Shown here: in pieces, positions 55,717-64,000 of the stretch
How positions within the stretch are numbered: the first letter of the stretch is position 1
Layout: each line of letters starts with the position of its first letter
Assembly: GCF_002933335.1 (NCBI RefSeq)
Contig: NZ_PDKS01000001.1
Span: 62,001-126,000, forward strand
DNA from: Candidatus Pantoea edessiphila
GTDB taxonomy: Bacteria > Pseudomonadota > Gammaproteobacteria > Enterobacterales > Enterobacteriaceae
DNA length: 64,000 nt
Direction: 5' to 3'
Program-made: the position numbers and the translations under genes
The notes under the pieces: generated by a model
What the model was told of the DNA's origin: nothing
What the model saw: the letters and a program-made list of their open reading frames with translations, nothing else
Database searches by the model: none

Positions 55717-57231
55717 GTGTTACTATTATATCTCATTATAATTCCTTTTATCGGGGGATTATTATGTGGTTTATCTCAGTTTTTTTCGTTTTTAAATAGT
55801 AAAATTCCTCGTTTTATTGCTATGTTATCTACAGGATTAATTCTATTAGTTTCATTACAACTTTGGAAAAATGGTAATTATTCTGTTGTTAAAGCATCTG
55901 GTATTCCTCAATGGCAATTAAGTTTCTGTATACCATGGATCCCGAGATTTGGAATTGATTTTAACTTAGCATTAGATGGTCTCTCTTTGCTTATGTTAAT
56001 TTTAACCGGTTTTTTAGGTATTACAGCAGTGCTGTGTTCATGGAATGAAATTAAAAAATATCAAGGTTTGTTTTATTTAAATTTAATGTGGATTATAGGT
56101 GGTGTAATTGGTGTTTTACTTTCTATTGATATGTTTTTATTTTTCTTTTTTTGGGAAACAATATTAATTCCAATGTGTTTTCTTATTTCATTCTGGGGTT
56201 ATAACAAATCTACTATAAAAATTAGAATTAATGCAACTACTAAATTCTTTATATATACCCAAATTTCTGGTTTACTTATGTTAGCAGCGATCATTGGCTT
56301 AGCTTGTATGTATTATAAATCAAATAGTATATGGACATTTAATTATGAAAAGTTATTAAAAACTCCAATGTCCCATAATACAGAATATATGTTAATGTTG
56401 GGTTTTTTTATTGCATTTGCTATAAAAATGCCTATAGTACCATTTCATGGTTGGTTACCAGATACTCAAAGTCAAACATCCAACTCTGGTTCTGTAGATT
56501 TAGTAGGAATCTTAATAAAGACTGCTGTTTATGGTATGCTGAGGTTTACTATCCCATTATTTCCACATGTATTGTCAGAATTTTCTTCTATTATGATGTG
56601 TTTAGGTATTATTAGTATTTTTTATGGAGCTTGGATAGCTTTTTCACAAACTGATATAAAACGTTTGATTGCTTATTCATCAATTTCTCATATGGGTTTT
56701 ATACTTATTGCTATCGCTGATCATAGCGAATTATCAATGCAAGGTATGGTTGTCCAAATGATATCTAATAGTCTTTCAACAGCTGCACTTGTTGTTTTAT
56801 GTGGTCAACTGTGTATGCGGACAAATACGCGAGATTTAAGTAATATGGGAGGATTATGGTCTAAAATTAATTGGATTCCAGGAATATCATTATTTTTTAT
56901 AGCGGCTAATTTAGGTTTACCAGGAACAGGTAACTTTGTAGGTGAGTGTTTAATTCTAATAGGTAGTTTTAAAACAGCGCCAATAGTTGTTACTATTGCA
57001 ACATTTGGTTTGGTGTTCTCTTCAATTTACTCATTAGTTATGATATATCGAATTTATTATGGAACATCAGTGTTCAATGATACTTTGCCAAAAATATCAT
57101 TGAAAGAATTTGTAACTATTGTAATATTAGCTATTTTGTTGATATTATTAGGTATGTATCCGCAGCCTATTTTTGATACTGCGTTTATTCCGATAAATAA
57201 TATTCAGAAATGGTTGGATATTTCTGTTTAA
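55717..57231 (+). CDS. nuoM: NADH-quinone oxidoreductase subunit M
   Basis: The second antiporter-like proton channel. It starts at a GTG with AAGGA 9 bases upstream; 504 residues (E. coli 509), offset by three from E. coli numbering. The key charged residues are kept: E147, K237, K268 and E410. Two family histidines are not: the DAHSQAPTAG segment reads DTQSQTSNSG (H to Q251), and AHGLS reads SNSLS (H to N351). H325 in SHMGF remains. The frame is open and otherwise well conserved. Confidence 0.96.
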   Translation: MLLLYLIIIPFIGGLLCGLSQFFSFLNSKIPRFIAMLSTGLILLVSLQLWKNGNYSVVKASGIPQWQLSFCIPWIPRFGIDFNLALDGLSLLMLILTGFLGITAVLCSWNEIKKYQGLFYLNLMWIIGGVIGVLLSIDMFLFFFFWETILIPMCFLISFWGYNKSTIKIRINATTKFFIYTQISGLLMLAAIIGLACMYYKSNSIWTFNYEKLLKTPMSHNTEYMLMLGFFIAFAIKMPIVPFHGWLPDTQSQTSNSGSVDLVGILIKTAVYGMLRFTIPLFPHVLSEFSSIMMCLGIISIFYGAWIAFSQTDIKRLIAYSSISHMGFILIAIADHSELSMQGMVVQMISNSLSTAALVVLCGQLCMRTNTRDLSNMGGLWSKINWIPGISLFFIAANLGLPGTGNFVGECLILIGSFKTAPIVVTIATFGLVFSSIYSLVMIYRIYYGTSVFNDTLPKISLKEFVTIVILAILLILLGMYPQPIFDTAFIPINNIQKWLDISV

Positions 57232-57245
57232 GGCTATAATTTATC

Positions 57246-58715
57246 ATGATAACAGTTCCTAATCAATTAATAGCATCTTTGCCGTTAATAGTTATTGGAT
57301 GCACAATATTGATTTTATTGGTTTTTATTTCCTGGCGTCGTAATCATCTATGCACTGCCTTATTAACATGTATTTGCTTAGTATTATCTTGTTCATCTCT
57401 TTATTTTGTGAATAATGTTTCTTCCATAGATATAATGTCTTTATTATATGTGGATAGCTATTCTATTTTTTATACTATATTAATAATTATATCAACTTTA
57501 ACTACTAGTCTTTTTGGGTATGTTTGGTTAAGTAATTTTTTAGATCATCAAGAAGAGTTTTATATATTATTACTTATTTCAACTTTAGGTAGTATTATAT
57601 TAGTTAGTACAAACAACTTCGTTACTTTATTTTTAGGAATAGAACTCTTATCTTTACCTTTGTTTGGTTTGATAGGGTATACTTTTCATAAAAAAACATC
57701 TCTAGAAGCATCTATAAAGTATACTATTTTATCAGCAATGGCTTCGTCTTTCTTGCTTTTTGGAATTGCTTTTATTTATTTTAATTGTGGTGATTTAAAT
57801 TTTTTATTAATAGGAGCAAAATTTATCAGTAACGATTTAATAAAGGAACCGTTGTTTTTAATTGGTTTTGGTATGGTAATTACAAGTATTGGATTTAAAC
57901 TATCTTTAGTGCCATTTCATATTTGGACTCCAGATGTTTATCAAGGTGCCCCTGCATCAGTTTCTGCTTTTCTATCTACAGTAAGTAAAATTTCTATATT
58001 TAGTGCAATTACACGTCTATTTATTTATATACCTATTACAAATAGCATGGCTATTACTAATAGTTTAGTCATGATAGCTTTTATGTCAATTTTATTAGGT
58101 AACATCATGGCGATGTTTCAGCAAAATATAAAAAGACTATTAGGTTATTCATCTATTTCCCATTTTGGGTACTTATTAGTATCTTTAATCGCATTAAAAT
58201 ACAAATGTTTATCTTTAGAGTCTTCTGGGATTTATATTATTAGTTATTTGATAAGTATTTTAGGAGTATTTGGAATAATAGTTTTAATATCTCGCAATGT
58301 TTGTCCCACTAAAGATGCTGATTCACTCTGCTATTACCGTGGTTTATTTTGGCAAAATCCTATTTTATCTACAATAATGACTATAATGATGCTATCAATG
58401 GCTGGCATTCCATTAACATTAGGTTTTATTGGAAAATTTTATATACTTTCACTAAGTATGATAACACATTTGTGGTGGTTAACTGTGGCAATTATAATCA
58501 GTAGCATCATAGGTGTTTATTATTACTTAAGGATAACATTAAGTTTTTATCAATATCCATCTAAAATAAATAATTACATTATATCAAATAATTGGATTTT
58601 TACTCCTTTAGGTATTATATTATTAATTATTGCTATTCTAAACTTTTTATTAGGTATTTATCCTCAACCTTTGATAAATTTAATGCAATTTGTTCATGCA
58701 ATAGCACATTGTTAA
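57246..58715 (+). CDS. nuoN: NADH-quinone oxidoreductase subunit N
   Basis: The third antiporter-like proton channel and last gene of the operon. It has 489 residues (E. coli 485). The glutamate in LGIELLSLP, and lysines in GFKLSLVPFHIWTPDVYQGAP, TVSKISIF and GFIGKFYIL, are all retained, unlike the partial losses in NuoL and NuoM. It starts 14 bases after nuoM. No strong terminator is visible after it, so transcription may continue to elaB. Confidence 0.96.
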   Translation: MITVPNQLIASLPLIVIGCTILILLVFISWRRNHLCTALLTCICLVLSCSSLYFVNNVSSIDIMSLLYVDSYSIFYTILIIISTLTTSLFGYVWLSNFLDHQEEFYILLLISTLGSIILVSTNNFVTLFLGIELLSLPLFGLIGYTFHKKTSLEASIKYTILSAMASSFLLFGIAFIYFNCGDLNFLLIGAKFISNDLIKEPLFLIGFGMVITSIGFKLSLVPFHIWTPDVYQGAPASVSAFLSTVSKISIFSAITRLFIYIPITNSMAITNSLVMIAFMSILLGNIMAMFQQNIKRLLGYSSISHFGYLLVSLIALKYKCLSLESSGIYIISYLISILGVFGIIVLISRNVCPTKDADSLCYYRGLFWQNPILSTIMTIMMLSMAGIPLTLGFIGKFYILSLSMITHLWWLTVAIIISSIIGVYYYLRITLSFYQYPSKINNYIISNNWIFTPLGIILLIIAILNFLLGIYPQPLINLMQFVHAIAHC

Positions 58716-58878
58716 TGTATGAAAATTATATATCATTTAGCTGAAAAAATTAAACCATTGTTTTATATGATTAACTACCAATTATATTTGAATTGTTTAT
58801 TAAAAGTACTTATTGGAACCTTAATATAATTTTCATATATATTTAAAAGTGCTTGCAGTTTTTACCAAGGAGAGAATA

Positions 58879-59193
58879 ATGTTAAAACGATCTGTATCTT
58901 CTGAGGGTAGCAGCATAATTAATGATTTAGAACTAATGACTGATACATTAGAAGAAATCTTAAGATCATCGGGTGATTTATCCGATCAAGGTTATATTGA
59001 TTTAAAAAAGAAAGCAGAAAAAATTTTGCATGATGTAACATCTCGTACTAATAAGCTATCAAAAGATTACTATTCGCGTATAAAAAAGACTGCTTATTGT
59101 GTAGATGACTATTTACGTGAAAAACCATGGCATGGTGTAAGTATTGGAGCTGTTGTAGGATTATTGGCAGGTCTATTATTAACACACCGATAA
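58879..59193 (+). CDS. elaB: Tail-anchored ribosome-associated protein ElaB (DUF883 family)
   Basis: A small protein with an N-terminal helical domain and one C-terminal membrane helix (GAVVGLLAGLLLTHR). E. coli ElaB, with YqjD and YgaM, is described as binding ribosomes at the inner membrane in stationary phase and under stress. The ATG at 58879 has AAGGAG about 7 bases ahead and gives 104 residues (E. coli 101); a GTG thirty bases upstream is less likely. TLEEILRSSGDLSDQGY and DDYLREKPWHGVSIGA are diagnostic. Map position supports ElaB over its paralogues. Confidence 0.9.
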   Translation: MLKRSVSSEGSSIINDLELMTDTLEEILRSSGDLSDQGYIDLKKKAEKILHDVTSRTNKLSKDYYSRIKKTAYCVDDYLREKPWHGVSIGAVVGLLAGLLLTHR

Positions 59194-59595
59194 TTTATTC
59201 TGTTCGTGTTATAATGTTATAGACGGTGGGTTTATACTCACCGTTTTATTTTGCTTTAATGATAATATTGATTCACATATTATATCTCGTTATGTGTTAT
59301 TAAAAGAACGATATTAAAATATAATACTGAAATCAATCATTATATTTACTATAATTAACACACATAATAGAGGTGCAATAATAACAAGTAAAAATAGCAA
59401 TTTTTATCATTATTTGGTATCATGTTCTGGTATTGAATATTGCTAATAGCAATATATCAATAAAATACACGTAAAAAAATATATTAAATATTATAATCAA
59501 AATTAATCAAACTAAATAATTCAATTAAATACTAATTTATTTGGTTCATATTATGCATCTTAAAACCGGCTTAAATCGAAAGGAATTTTAGGTCA
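59194..59595. other. Spacer between elaB and gyrA
   Basis: About 400 bases holding the elaB terminator at the left and, presumably, the gyrA promoter at the right. No coding frame and no other structure seen. Confidence 0.55.
59223..59252 (+). terminator. elaB terminator
   Basis: ACGGTGGGT pairs with ACTCACCGT around a TTAT loop (one G-U), followed by TTTATTTT. A classic intrinsic terminator 29 bases after the elaB stop, possibly also ending the nuo transcript. Confidence 0.85.
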
Positions 59596-62151
59596 ATGAG
59601 TAGTTCTGCAAAAGAAATCATACCGGTTAGTCTTGAAGAAGAACTTAAAAATTCTTATTTAGATTACGCAATGTCTGTTATCATTGGTAGAGCTTTGCCT
59701 GATGTACGTGATGGTTTGAAACCGGTACATCGGCGTATACTTTATGCCATGAAAGAATTAGGCAACGAATGGAATAAATCGTATAAAAAATCTGCTAGAG
59801 TAGTTGGTGATGTTATAGGAAAATATCATCCACATGGTGACTCTGCTGTTTATGATGCTATAGTAAGAATGGCCCAATCTTTTTCTTTGAGGTACATGCT
59901 AATAGACGGACAAGGTAATTTTGGTTCTATAGATGGCGATTCTGCAGCTGCAATGCGTTATACTGAAGTAAGAATGTCGAAAATTGCTCATGAAATGTTA
60001 GCAGATTTAGAAAAATCTACAGTTGATTTTAGCCCAAATTACGACGGCACTAATACTATTCCAAAAGTCTTACCAAATAAAATTCCTAATTTGTTAATCA
60101 ATGGTTCATCTGGCATTGCTGTCGGTATGGCAACCAATATCCCTCCTCATAATATTCGAGAAGTTATAAATGGTTGTTTAGGATACATAAAAAATGAAAA
60201 TATTTCTGTAAAACAACTTATGAAATATATTCCAGGACCGGATTTTCCAACTGCAGCGATTATTAATGGGCAGCAAGGAATAGAACAAGCTTATAGAACT
60301 GGACGTGGGAAAATTTATATCAGAGCGCGTAGCAAAATCGAATTAGATATAAAAACAGGTAGAGAAATAATCATCATTCATGAACTTCCTTATCAGATAA
60401 ATAAAGCACATTTGGTTGAAAAAATAGCCGAATTGATTAAAGAAAAACGTATAGAAGGTATAGTTGTATTACGTGATGAATCCGATAAAGATGGCTTACG
60501 TATAGTACTGGAAATAAAAAGAAATGCAGTAGCTGAAATTGTATTGAACAATCTGTATTCGTTGACACAATTGCAAACCTCTTTCAGTATTAATATGGTA
60601 GCATTACATAATAATCAACCAAAAATTATGTCTTTAAAAGAAATTCTAGGGGCTTTTATATGTCATCGTAAAGCAATCATTACGCGTAGAACTATATTTG
60701 AGCTAAATAAAGCTAGAGAGCGAATACATATTCTTGAAGGATTATTAACTGCATTAGCTAATTTAGATGTAGCAATTTCTTTGATTCGTTCAGCAAATAC
60801 ACCTGTAGAAGCCAAATCAAATTTGATTTCAAAAATGTGGCATTTTAGCAGCGTTAAATTTCTTTTGAAAAAGGTAGGTGATGATTTTATAAACCATGTA
60901 TTTAAAAATACATTTGATAAAAATGCAGGATATAATCTTACGTTAAAGCAGGTTCAATCTATTTTAGATTTACGTCTCCAAAAACTCACTAATCTTGAAT
61001 CTAGTAAATTAATACATGAGTATAAAGATTTAATTAATCAAGTATCTAGGTTAAATAATATTTTAAATACCTCTGAAATTTTAATTAATGTTCTTAGTGA
61101 AGAATTAGAAAATATTCGGGATCAATTTGGTGATGCACGTCGTACAGAAATTATGACTAATAGTGTTAACATTAATACAGAAGATCTTATTAACGAAGAA
61201 GACGTTGTTGTTACTTTATCTCATTACGGCTATGTTAAATATCAGCCTATAAGGGACTATGAAGCTCAACGACGAGGAGGGAAAGGAAAATCAGCTGCTC
61301 GTATTAAAGAAGAGGATTTTATCTCTTGTTTATTGGTGGCAAATACTCATGATATTATTTTGTGTTTTTCCAGTAAAGGAAGATTATATTGGATGAAAGT
61401 ATATCAATTACCTGAAGCAAGTCGTATATCTAAAGGAAGACCAATAGTAAACTTAATACCATTAGAAACTAATGAAAGAATAACTGCCATTCTTCCTGTC
61501 AGAGAATATACAGAAGGATTTAACATATTTATGGCAACAGCTAGTGGAATAGTTAAAAAGACTCCTTTAAAAAAATTTAGTAGACCACGTGAAACGGGTA
61601 TTATTGCAATTAATTTACAAAAAGAGGATGAACTAATTGGTGTTGCTCTGACTAGTGGATACGATGAGGTTATGTTATTTTCTGCTTTAGGTAAAGTAGT
61701 TCGATTTTCAGAAGTTGCAGTACGAACTATGGGAAGAGCTGCTTCAGGAGTTCGTGGTATTAAAATGATAGAAGGTGATCTTGTTGTTTCATTAATAATT
61801 CCTCGAAAAGAAGGTGCTATTCTTACTGTAACACAAAATGGCTATGGCAAAAGAACTAAAAATGATCAATATCCAATAAAATCACGTGCCACCAAAGGAG
61901 TAATATCTATAAAAGTAACTAATCGCAATGGACCAGTAGTAGGTGCTATTCAAGTAGTTGATAATGATCAAATTATGATTATAACTGATGCAGGAACATT
62001 AGTAAGAACAAGAGTATCTGAAGTTAATATTATCAGTAGAAATACACAAGGGGTAATTTTACTTCGTACTGCAGAAAACGAGAAGGTTGTTGGGCTTCAG
62101 AGAATTGCTGAACAAGTAGTAGATGACATTAGTCTTGTTAAAGATACTTAA
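59596..62151 (+). CDS. gyrA: DNA gyrase subunit A
   Basis: With GyrB introduces negative supercoils into DNA. It has 851 residues. The cleavage tyrosine is Y122 in [14 protein letters not shown]83 and D87 of the quinolone pocket region are wild type. The GyrA box reads QRRGGKG in the C-terminal pinwheel domain. The chain stops shortly after [14 protein letters not shown], so the acidic C-terminal tail of E. coli GyrA (875 residues) is nearly absent. TTTTAGGTCA gives an AGG close to the ATG. Confidence 0.98.
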   Translation: MSSSAKEIIPVSLEEELKNSYLDYAMSVIIGRALPDVRDGLKPVHRRILYAMKELGNEWNKSYKKSARVVGDVIGKYHPHGDSAVYDAIVRMAQSFSLRYMLIDGQGNFGSIDGDSAAAMRYTEVRMSKIAHEMLADLEKSTVDFSPNYDGTNTIPKVLPNKIPNLLINGSSGIAVGMATNIPPHNIREVINGCLGYIKNENISVKQLMKYIPGPDFPTAAIINGQQGIEQAYRTGRGKIYIRARSKIELDIKTGREIIIIHELPYQINKAHLVEKIAELIKEKRIEGIVVLRDESDKDGLRIVLEIKRNAVAEIVLNNLYSLTQLQTSFSINMVALHNNQPKIMSLKEILGAFICHRKAIITRRTIFELNKARERIHILEGLLTALANLDVAISLIRSANTPVEAKSNLISKMWHFSSVKFLLKKVGDDFINHVFKNTFDKNAGYNLTLKQVQSILDLRLQKLTNLESSKLIHEYKDLINQVSRLNNILNTSEILINVLSEELENIRDQFGDARRTEIMTNSVNINTEDLINEEDVVVTLSHYGYVKYQPIRDYEAQRRGGKGKSAARIKEEDFISCLLVANTHDIILCFSSKGRLYWMKVYQLPEASRISKGRPIVNLIPLETNERITAILPVREYTEGFNIFMATASGIVKKTPLKKFSRPRETGIIAINLQKEDELIGVALTSGYDEVMLFSALGKVVRFSEVAVRTMGRAASGVRGIKMIEGDLVVSLIIPRKEGAILTVTQNGYGKRTKNDQYPIKSRATKGVISIKVTNRNGPVVGAIQVVDNDQIMIITDAGTLVRTRVSEVNIISRNTQGVILLRTAENEKVVGLQRIAEQVVDDISLVKDT

Positions 62152-62861
62152 CAAATCAAAATAAATTAATAAGTGAATCTATATTATTTTAGAAGAAAAT
62201 AATATTTTTTATCTACTAGCACGTACAATTGAATTTTTAATTACAGTTGAAAACTGTTACACAGTGATGAGATTTTTTCAAAAAAATTCTTTTGATCTAA
62301 TCAAATTATCGTATGAATAGATTTTGATAGAATTAAATCTTATGCCAATCATATTCACAATCTAAAAAAAAGCAATTACCTCTATTGTTCCTTCTAAAAA
62401 AGGTATTCAACAAAAATAATGAATAAACTAACATTGATGAAATATCTTGTCATCAAAAAAATATTTTTTTTGATTTATATTAAGAATGATCACGATAAAA
62501 TAAATAATATTAATTAACATATAGTATAGATAATCATAGTTTATATAACTTAGATATTATTGGTTAATAATATACTAAATGATATTTTCAGGTTTTTTGA
62601 AAAATTTATTTAAAATATATATTATGTAGTACGTTATACAGAGATAATTATTACGAATAATGAAGATAAAAATTTATTATTGTAAGGCTATTTAAAATAT
62701 CCAGCGATACTTGTAAATAAAAACCATACAAATATTTACATCATAATGAATAAAAACATTAATAATATTATATGTAATAGATGATAATAAAATTGCTTTA
62801 AAAACATGAATTTTATGTGTAATAAAGCTATTCTAAATATCAAAATAAGGAAAAAATAAAA
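62152..62861. other. 0.7 kb spacer between gyrA and yqhA
   Basis: No coding frame that I recognise. It begins with the gyrA terminator hairpin. nrdAB and many other genes lie beyond gyrA in E. coli; no remnant is evident. The yqhA promoter should be at its right end. Confidence 0.55.
62181..62211 (+). terminator. A+T-only gyrA terminator
   Basis: ATATTATTTT and AAAATAATAT form a perfect 10-bp stem around AGAAG, followed by TTTTTA, 29 bases after the gyrA stop. The geometry is that of an intrinsic terminator, but the stem has no G-C pair. Confidence 0.6.
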
Positions 62862-63359
62862 ATGGAATGGTTATCTATTGAAAGAATCATATATGCATCA
62901 CGATGGTTATTGTTTCCTGTATATATGGGATTATCTTTTGGATTTATATTGCTTACATTAAAATTTTTTCAACGCATTATTTATGTAATTCCTGTACTAT
63001 TTACTATATCGGAATCAGGTTTAATATTAATTGTATTATCTCTAATTGATATTGCATTGGTAGGAGGCTTACTAGTCATGGTAATGTTTTCAGGATATGA
63101 TAATTTTATTGAAAAAATGACTGTTGATGACCAACATCAAAAATTGAGCTGGATGGGAAAGATGGATGTTAATTCTATTAAAAATAAAGTAGGATCTTCT
63201 ATTGTTGCTATCTCTTCTGTCCATCTTTTGAGATTATTTATGGAAACAGAACAAGTAACTGATAATAAAATTATGTGGGGCGTTATAATTCATTTAGTAT
63301 TCGTTCTTTCAGCATTCGGCATGGCTTATATTGATAGAATGAGTAAAATATTAAAATAG
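62862..63359 (+). CDS. yqhA: UPF0114 family inner membrane protein YqhA
   Basis: A 165-residue protein (E. coli YqhA 164) with three or four membrane helices. Strong matches include [30 protein letters not shown](D/E)[11 protein letters not shown] and [21 protein letters not shown]. Its function is unknown. Homologues persist in other symbionts, including on Buchnera leucine plasmids. AAGGAAAAAATAAAA leads into the ATG. In E. coli yqhA is not near gyrA or rplY, so its place here is unexpected. Confidence 0.92.
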   Translation: MEWLSIERIIYASRWLLFPVYMGLSFGFILLTLKFFQRIIYVIPVLFTISESGLILIVLSLIDIALVGGLLVMVMFSGYDNFIEKMTVDDQHQKLSWMGKMDVNSIKNKVGSSIVAISSVHLLRLFMETEQVTDNKIMWGVIIHLVFVLSAFGMAYIDRMSKILK

Positions 63360-63545
63360 TAATTTACATGAATTAAAATAACAATTATGTAATAAATCTA
63401 CTGATATTTACCCTAATTATATGTAATTTAAAATACTATTTTATATTTTAGTATTATATAAAATATAGAAATCATTATTTTTAATATCTCATATAAAAAT
63501 TAATCCTAATCTATTAAATTATATAAAAATATTTTATATTTATAT

Positions 63546-63619
63546 TCGGCACGAGAGGATTTGAACCTCTGACCACTGGCACCCCATGCCAGTGCGCTAC
63601 CAATCTGCGCTACGTGCCG
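63546..63619 (-). tRNA. proL: tRNA-Pro (anticodon GGG)
   Basis: Acceptor CGGCACG/CGTGCCG with the C1-G72 pair usual for proline. The anticodon stem CTGGC/GCCAG carries GGG, and the T arm is AGAGGTTCAAATCCTCT. The discriminator A is followed by ATA, so CCA is not encoded. It matches E. coli proL, which lies close to rplY there too. It decodes CCC and CCU. Confidence 0.97.
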
Positions 63620-63753
63620 CATAATGGTGTTAACTAACAATTATACAAATCACATTATATATTTATAACATATAATTTTAACATAAATGTAGTAAAATAA
63701 ATTCAATATGTAGAAGAAAAATTGAGTTTAAATTATTAAAAATATTTAATTAA

Positions 63754-64000
63754 TTAAACCATAACAAAATCTATATGAGTTATCTTAGTTTTAAAAGGGT
63801 GTCTCTGAATTTCCTTAACCTTAACTTTTCTCTCTATTCCATTTAATATTAATGTTATAATTTGTTCATAAAAATCTACATTAGATTGTAAATTCATTAT
63901 GATATTAAGGTCTAAAGACACAGAAATATTATTTATATCATTACCATAAATAATGGCTGGTAAATAGTTTTTATTTCTTAATCTTCTACTAGCTGATTTT
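63754..64000 (-). CDS. rplY: Ribosomal protein bL25, C-terminal part (runs off the window)
   Basis: Ribosomal protein L25, which binds the 5S rRNA. The last 81 residues are visible, ending with TAA at 63754-63756; the N-terminal dozen or so lie beyond the edge. Matches to E. coli L25 include ASRRLR, LPAIIYG, EIQRHPFKTKITHIDFV at the end. It is of the short enterobacterial type without a CTC extension. The stop lies inside a 14-base A+T palindrome (63745-63758). Confidence 0.92.
   Translation of the reverse strand, partial: KSASRRLRNKNYLPAIIYGNDINNISVSLDLNIIMNLQSNVDFYEQIITLILNGIERKVKVKEIQRHPFKTKITHIDFVMV

Noticed and set aside
58849-58878. Upstream GTG start for elaB
   Set aside because: AAGGAG lies inside that extension and is well placed for the ATG at 58879.

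Overview
The window looks like part of the chromosome of a host-restricted, genome-reduced gammaproteobacterium of the Enterobacterales type, most likely an obligate insect symbiont. The base composition is strongly A+T-rich, with genes very roughly 30% G+C by eye and spacers far lower. There are no insertion sequences, prophages or transposases. The encoded proteins are clear orthologues of Escherichia coli proteins at nearly full length, including the enterobacterial-type fused NuoCD and two-domain MaeB. I cannot name the genus from sequence alone; Ishikawaella-, Baumannia- or Blochmannia-like symbionts are the kind of organism that fits.

From memory of the E. coli map, the gene order is almost perfectly collinear with the segment running from ppk down to rplY, read in reverse, with every strand as expected. 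About 340 kb there appears collapsed to 64 kb by deletion without inversion. Two genes look out of place: ansP (8229-9707), which sits between two copies of a ~112-bp direct repeat, and yqhA (62862-63359).

Layout. 1-2353: start of ppk and purN/purM (minus). 3432-6110: dapA-bamC-purC. 6176-7306: dapE. 8229-9707: ansP. 10118-14472: talA, maeB, hemF. 14759-18550: cysK-ptsH-ptsI-crr (minus). 19127-22172: ligA and yfeH, convergent. 22416-26140: tRNA-Lys, tRNA-Val, gltX, tRNA-Ala, mntH, tRNA-Arg. 26415-38723: a plus-strand run sixA, prmB, aroC, fabB, pdxB, truA, accD, folC, cvpA, purF, ubiX. 38777-42174: ackA-pta (minus). 43701-58715: a complete thirteen-gene nuo operon. 58879-64000: elaB, gyrA, yqhA, tRNA-Pro(GGG) and the end of rplY.

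Together the genes describe a cell that takes up sugar by the PTS, runs part of the pentose phosphate pathway, makes pyruvate with malic enzyme, converts acetyl-CoA to acetate with ATP gain, and respires through complex I with ubiquinone (ubiX). It makes purines (purN, purM, purC, purF), heme (hemF), pyridoxal phosphate (pdxB), folate polyglutamates (folC), chorismate (aroC), fatty acids (accD, fabB) and diaminopimelate/lysine (dapA, dapE). It imports asparagine and manganese.

I found no obviously new multi-gene system. The least explained items are the direct repeats around ansP, a small island of hairpins plus a short ORF with a ribosome-binding site upstream of nuoA, perfect tandem repeats in otherwise decayed spacers, A+T-only terminator hairpins that run into stop codons, and loss of conserved residues in the NuoL and NuoM proton-channel subunits.
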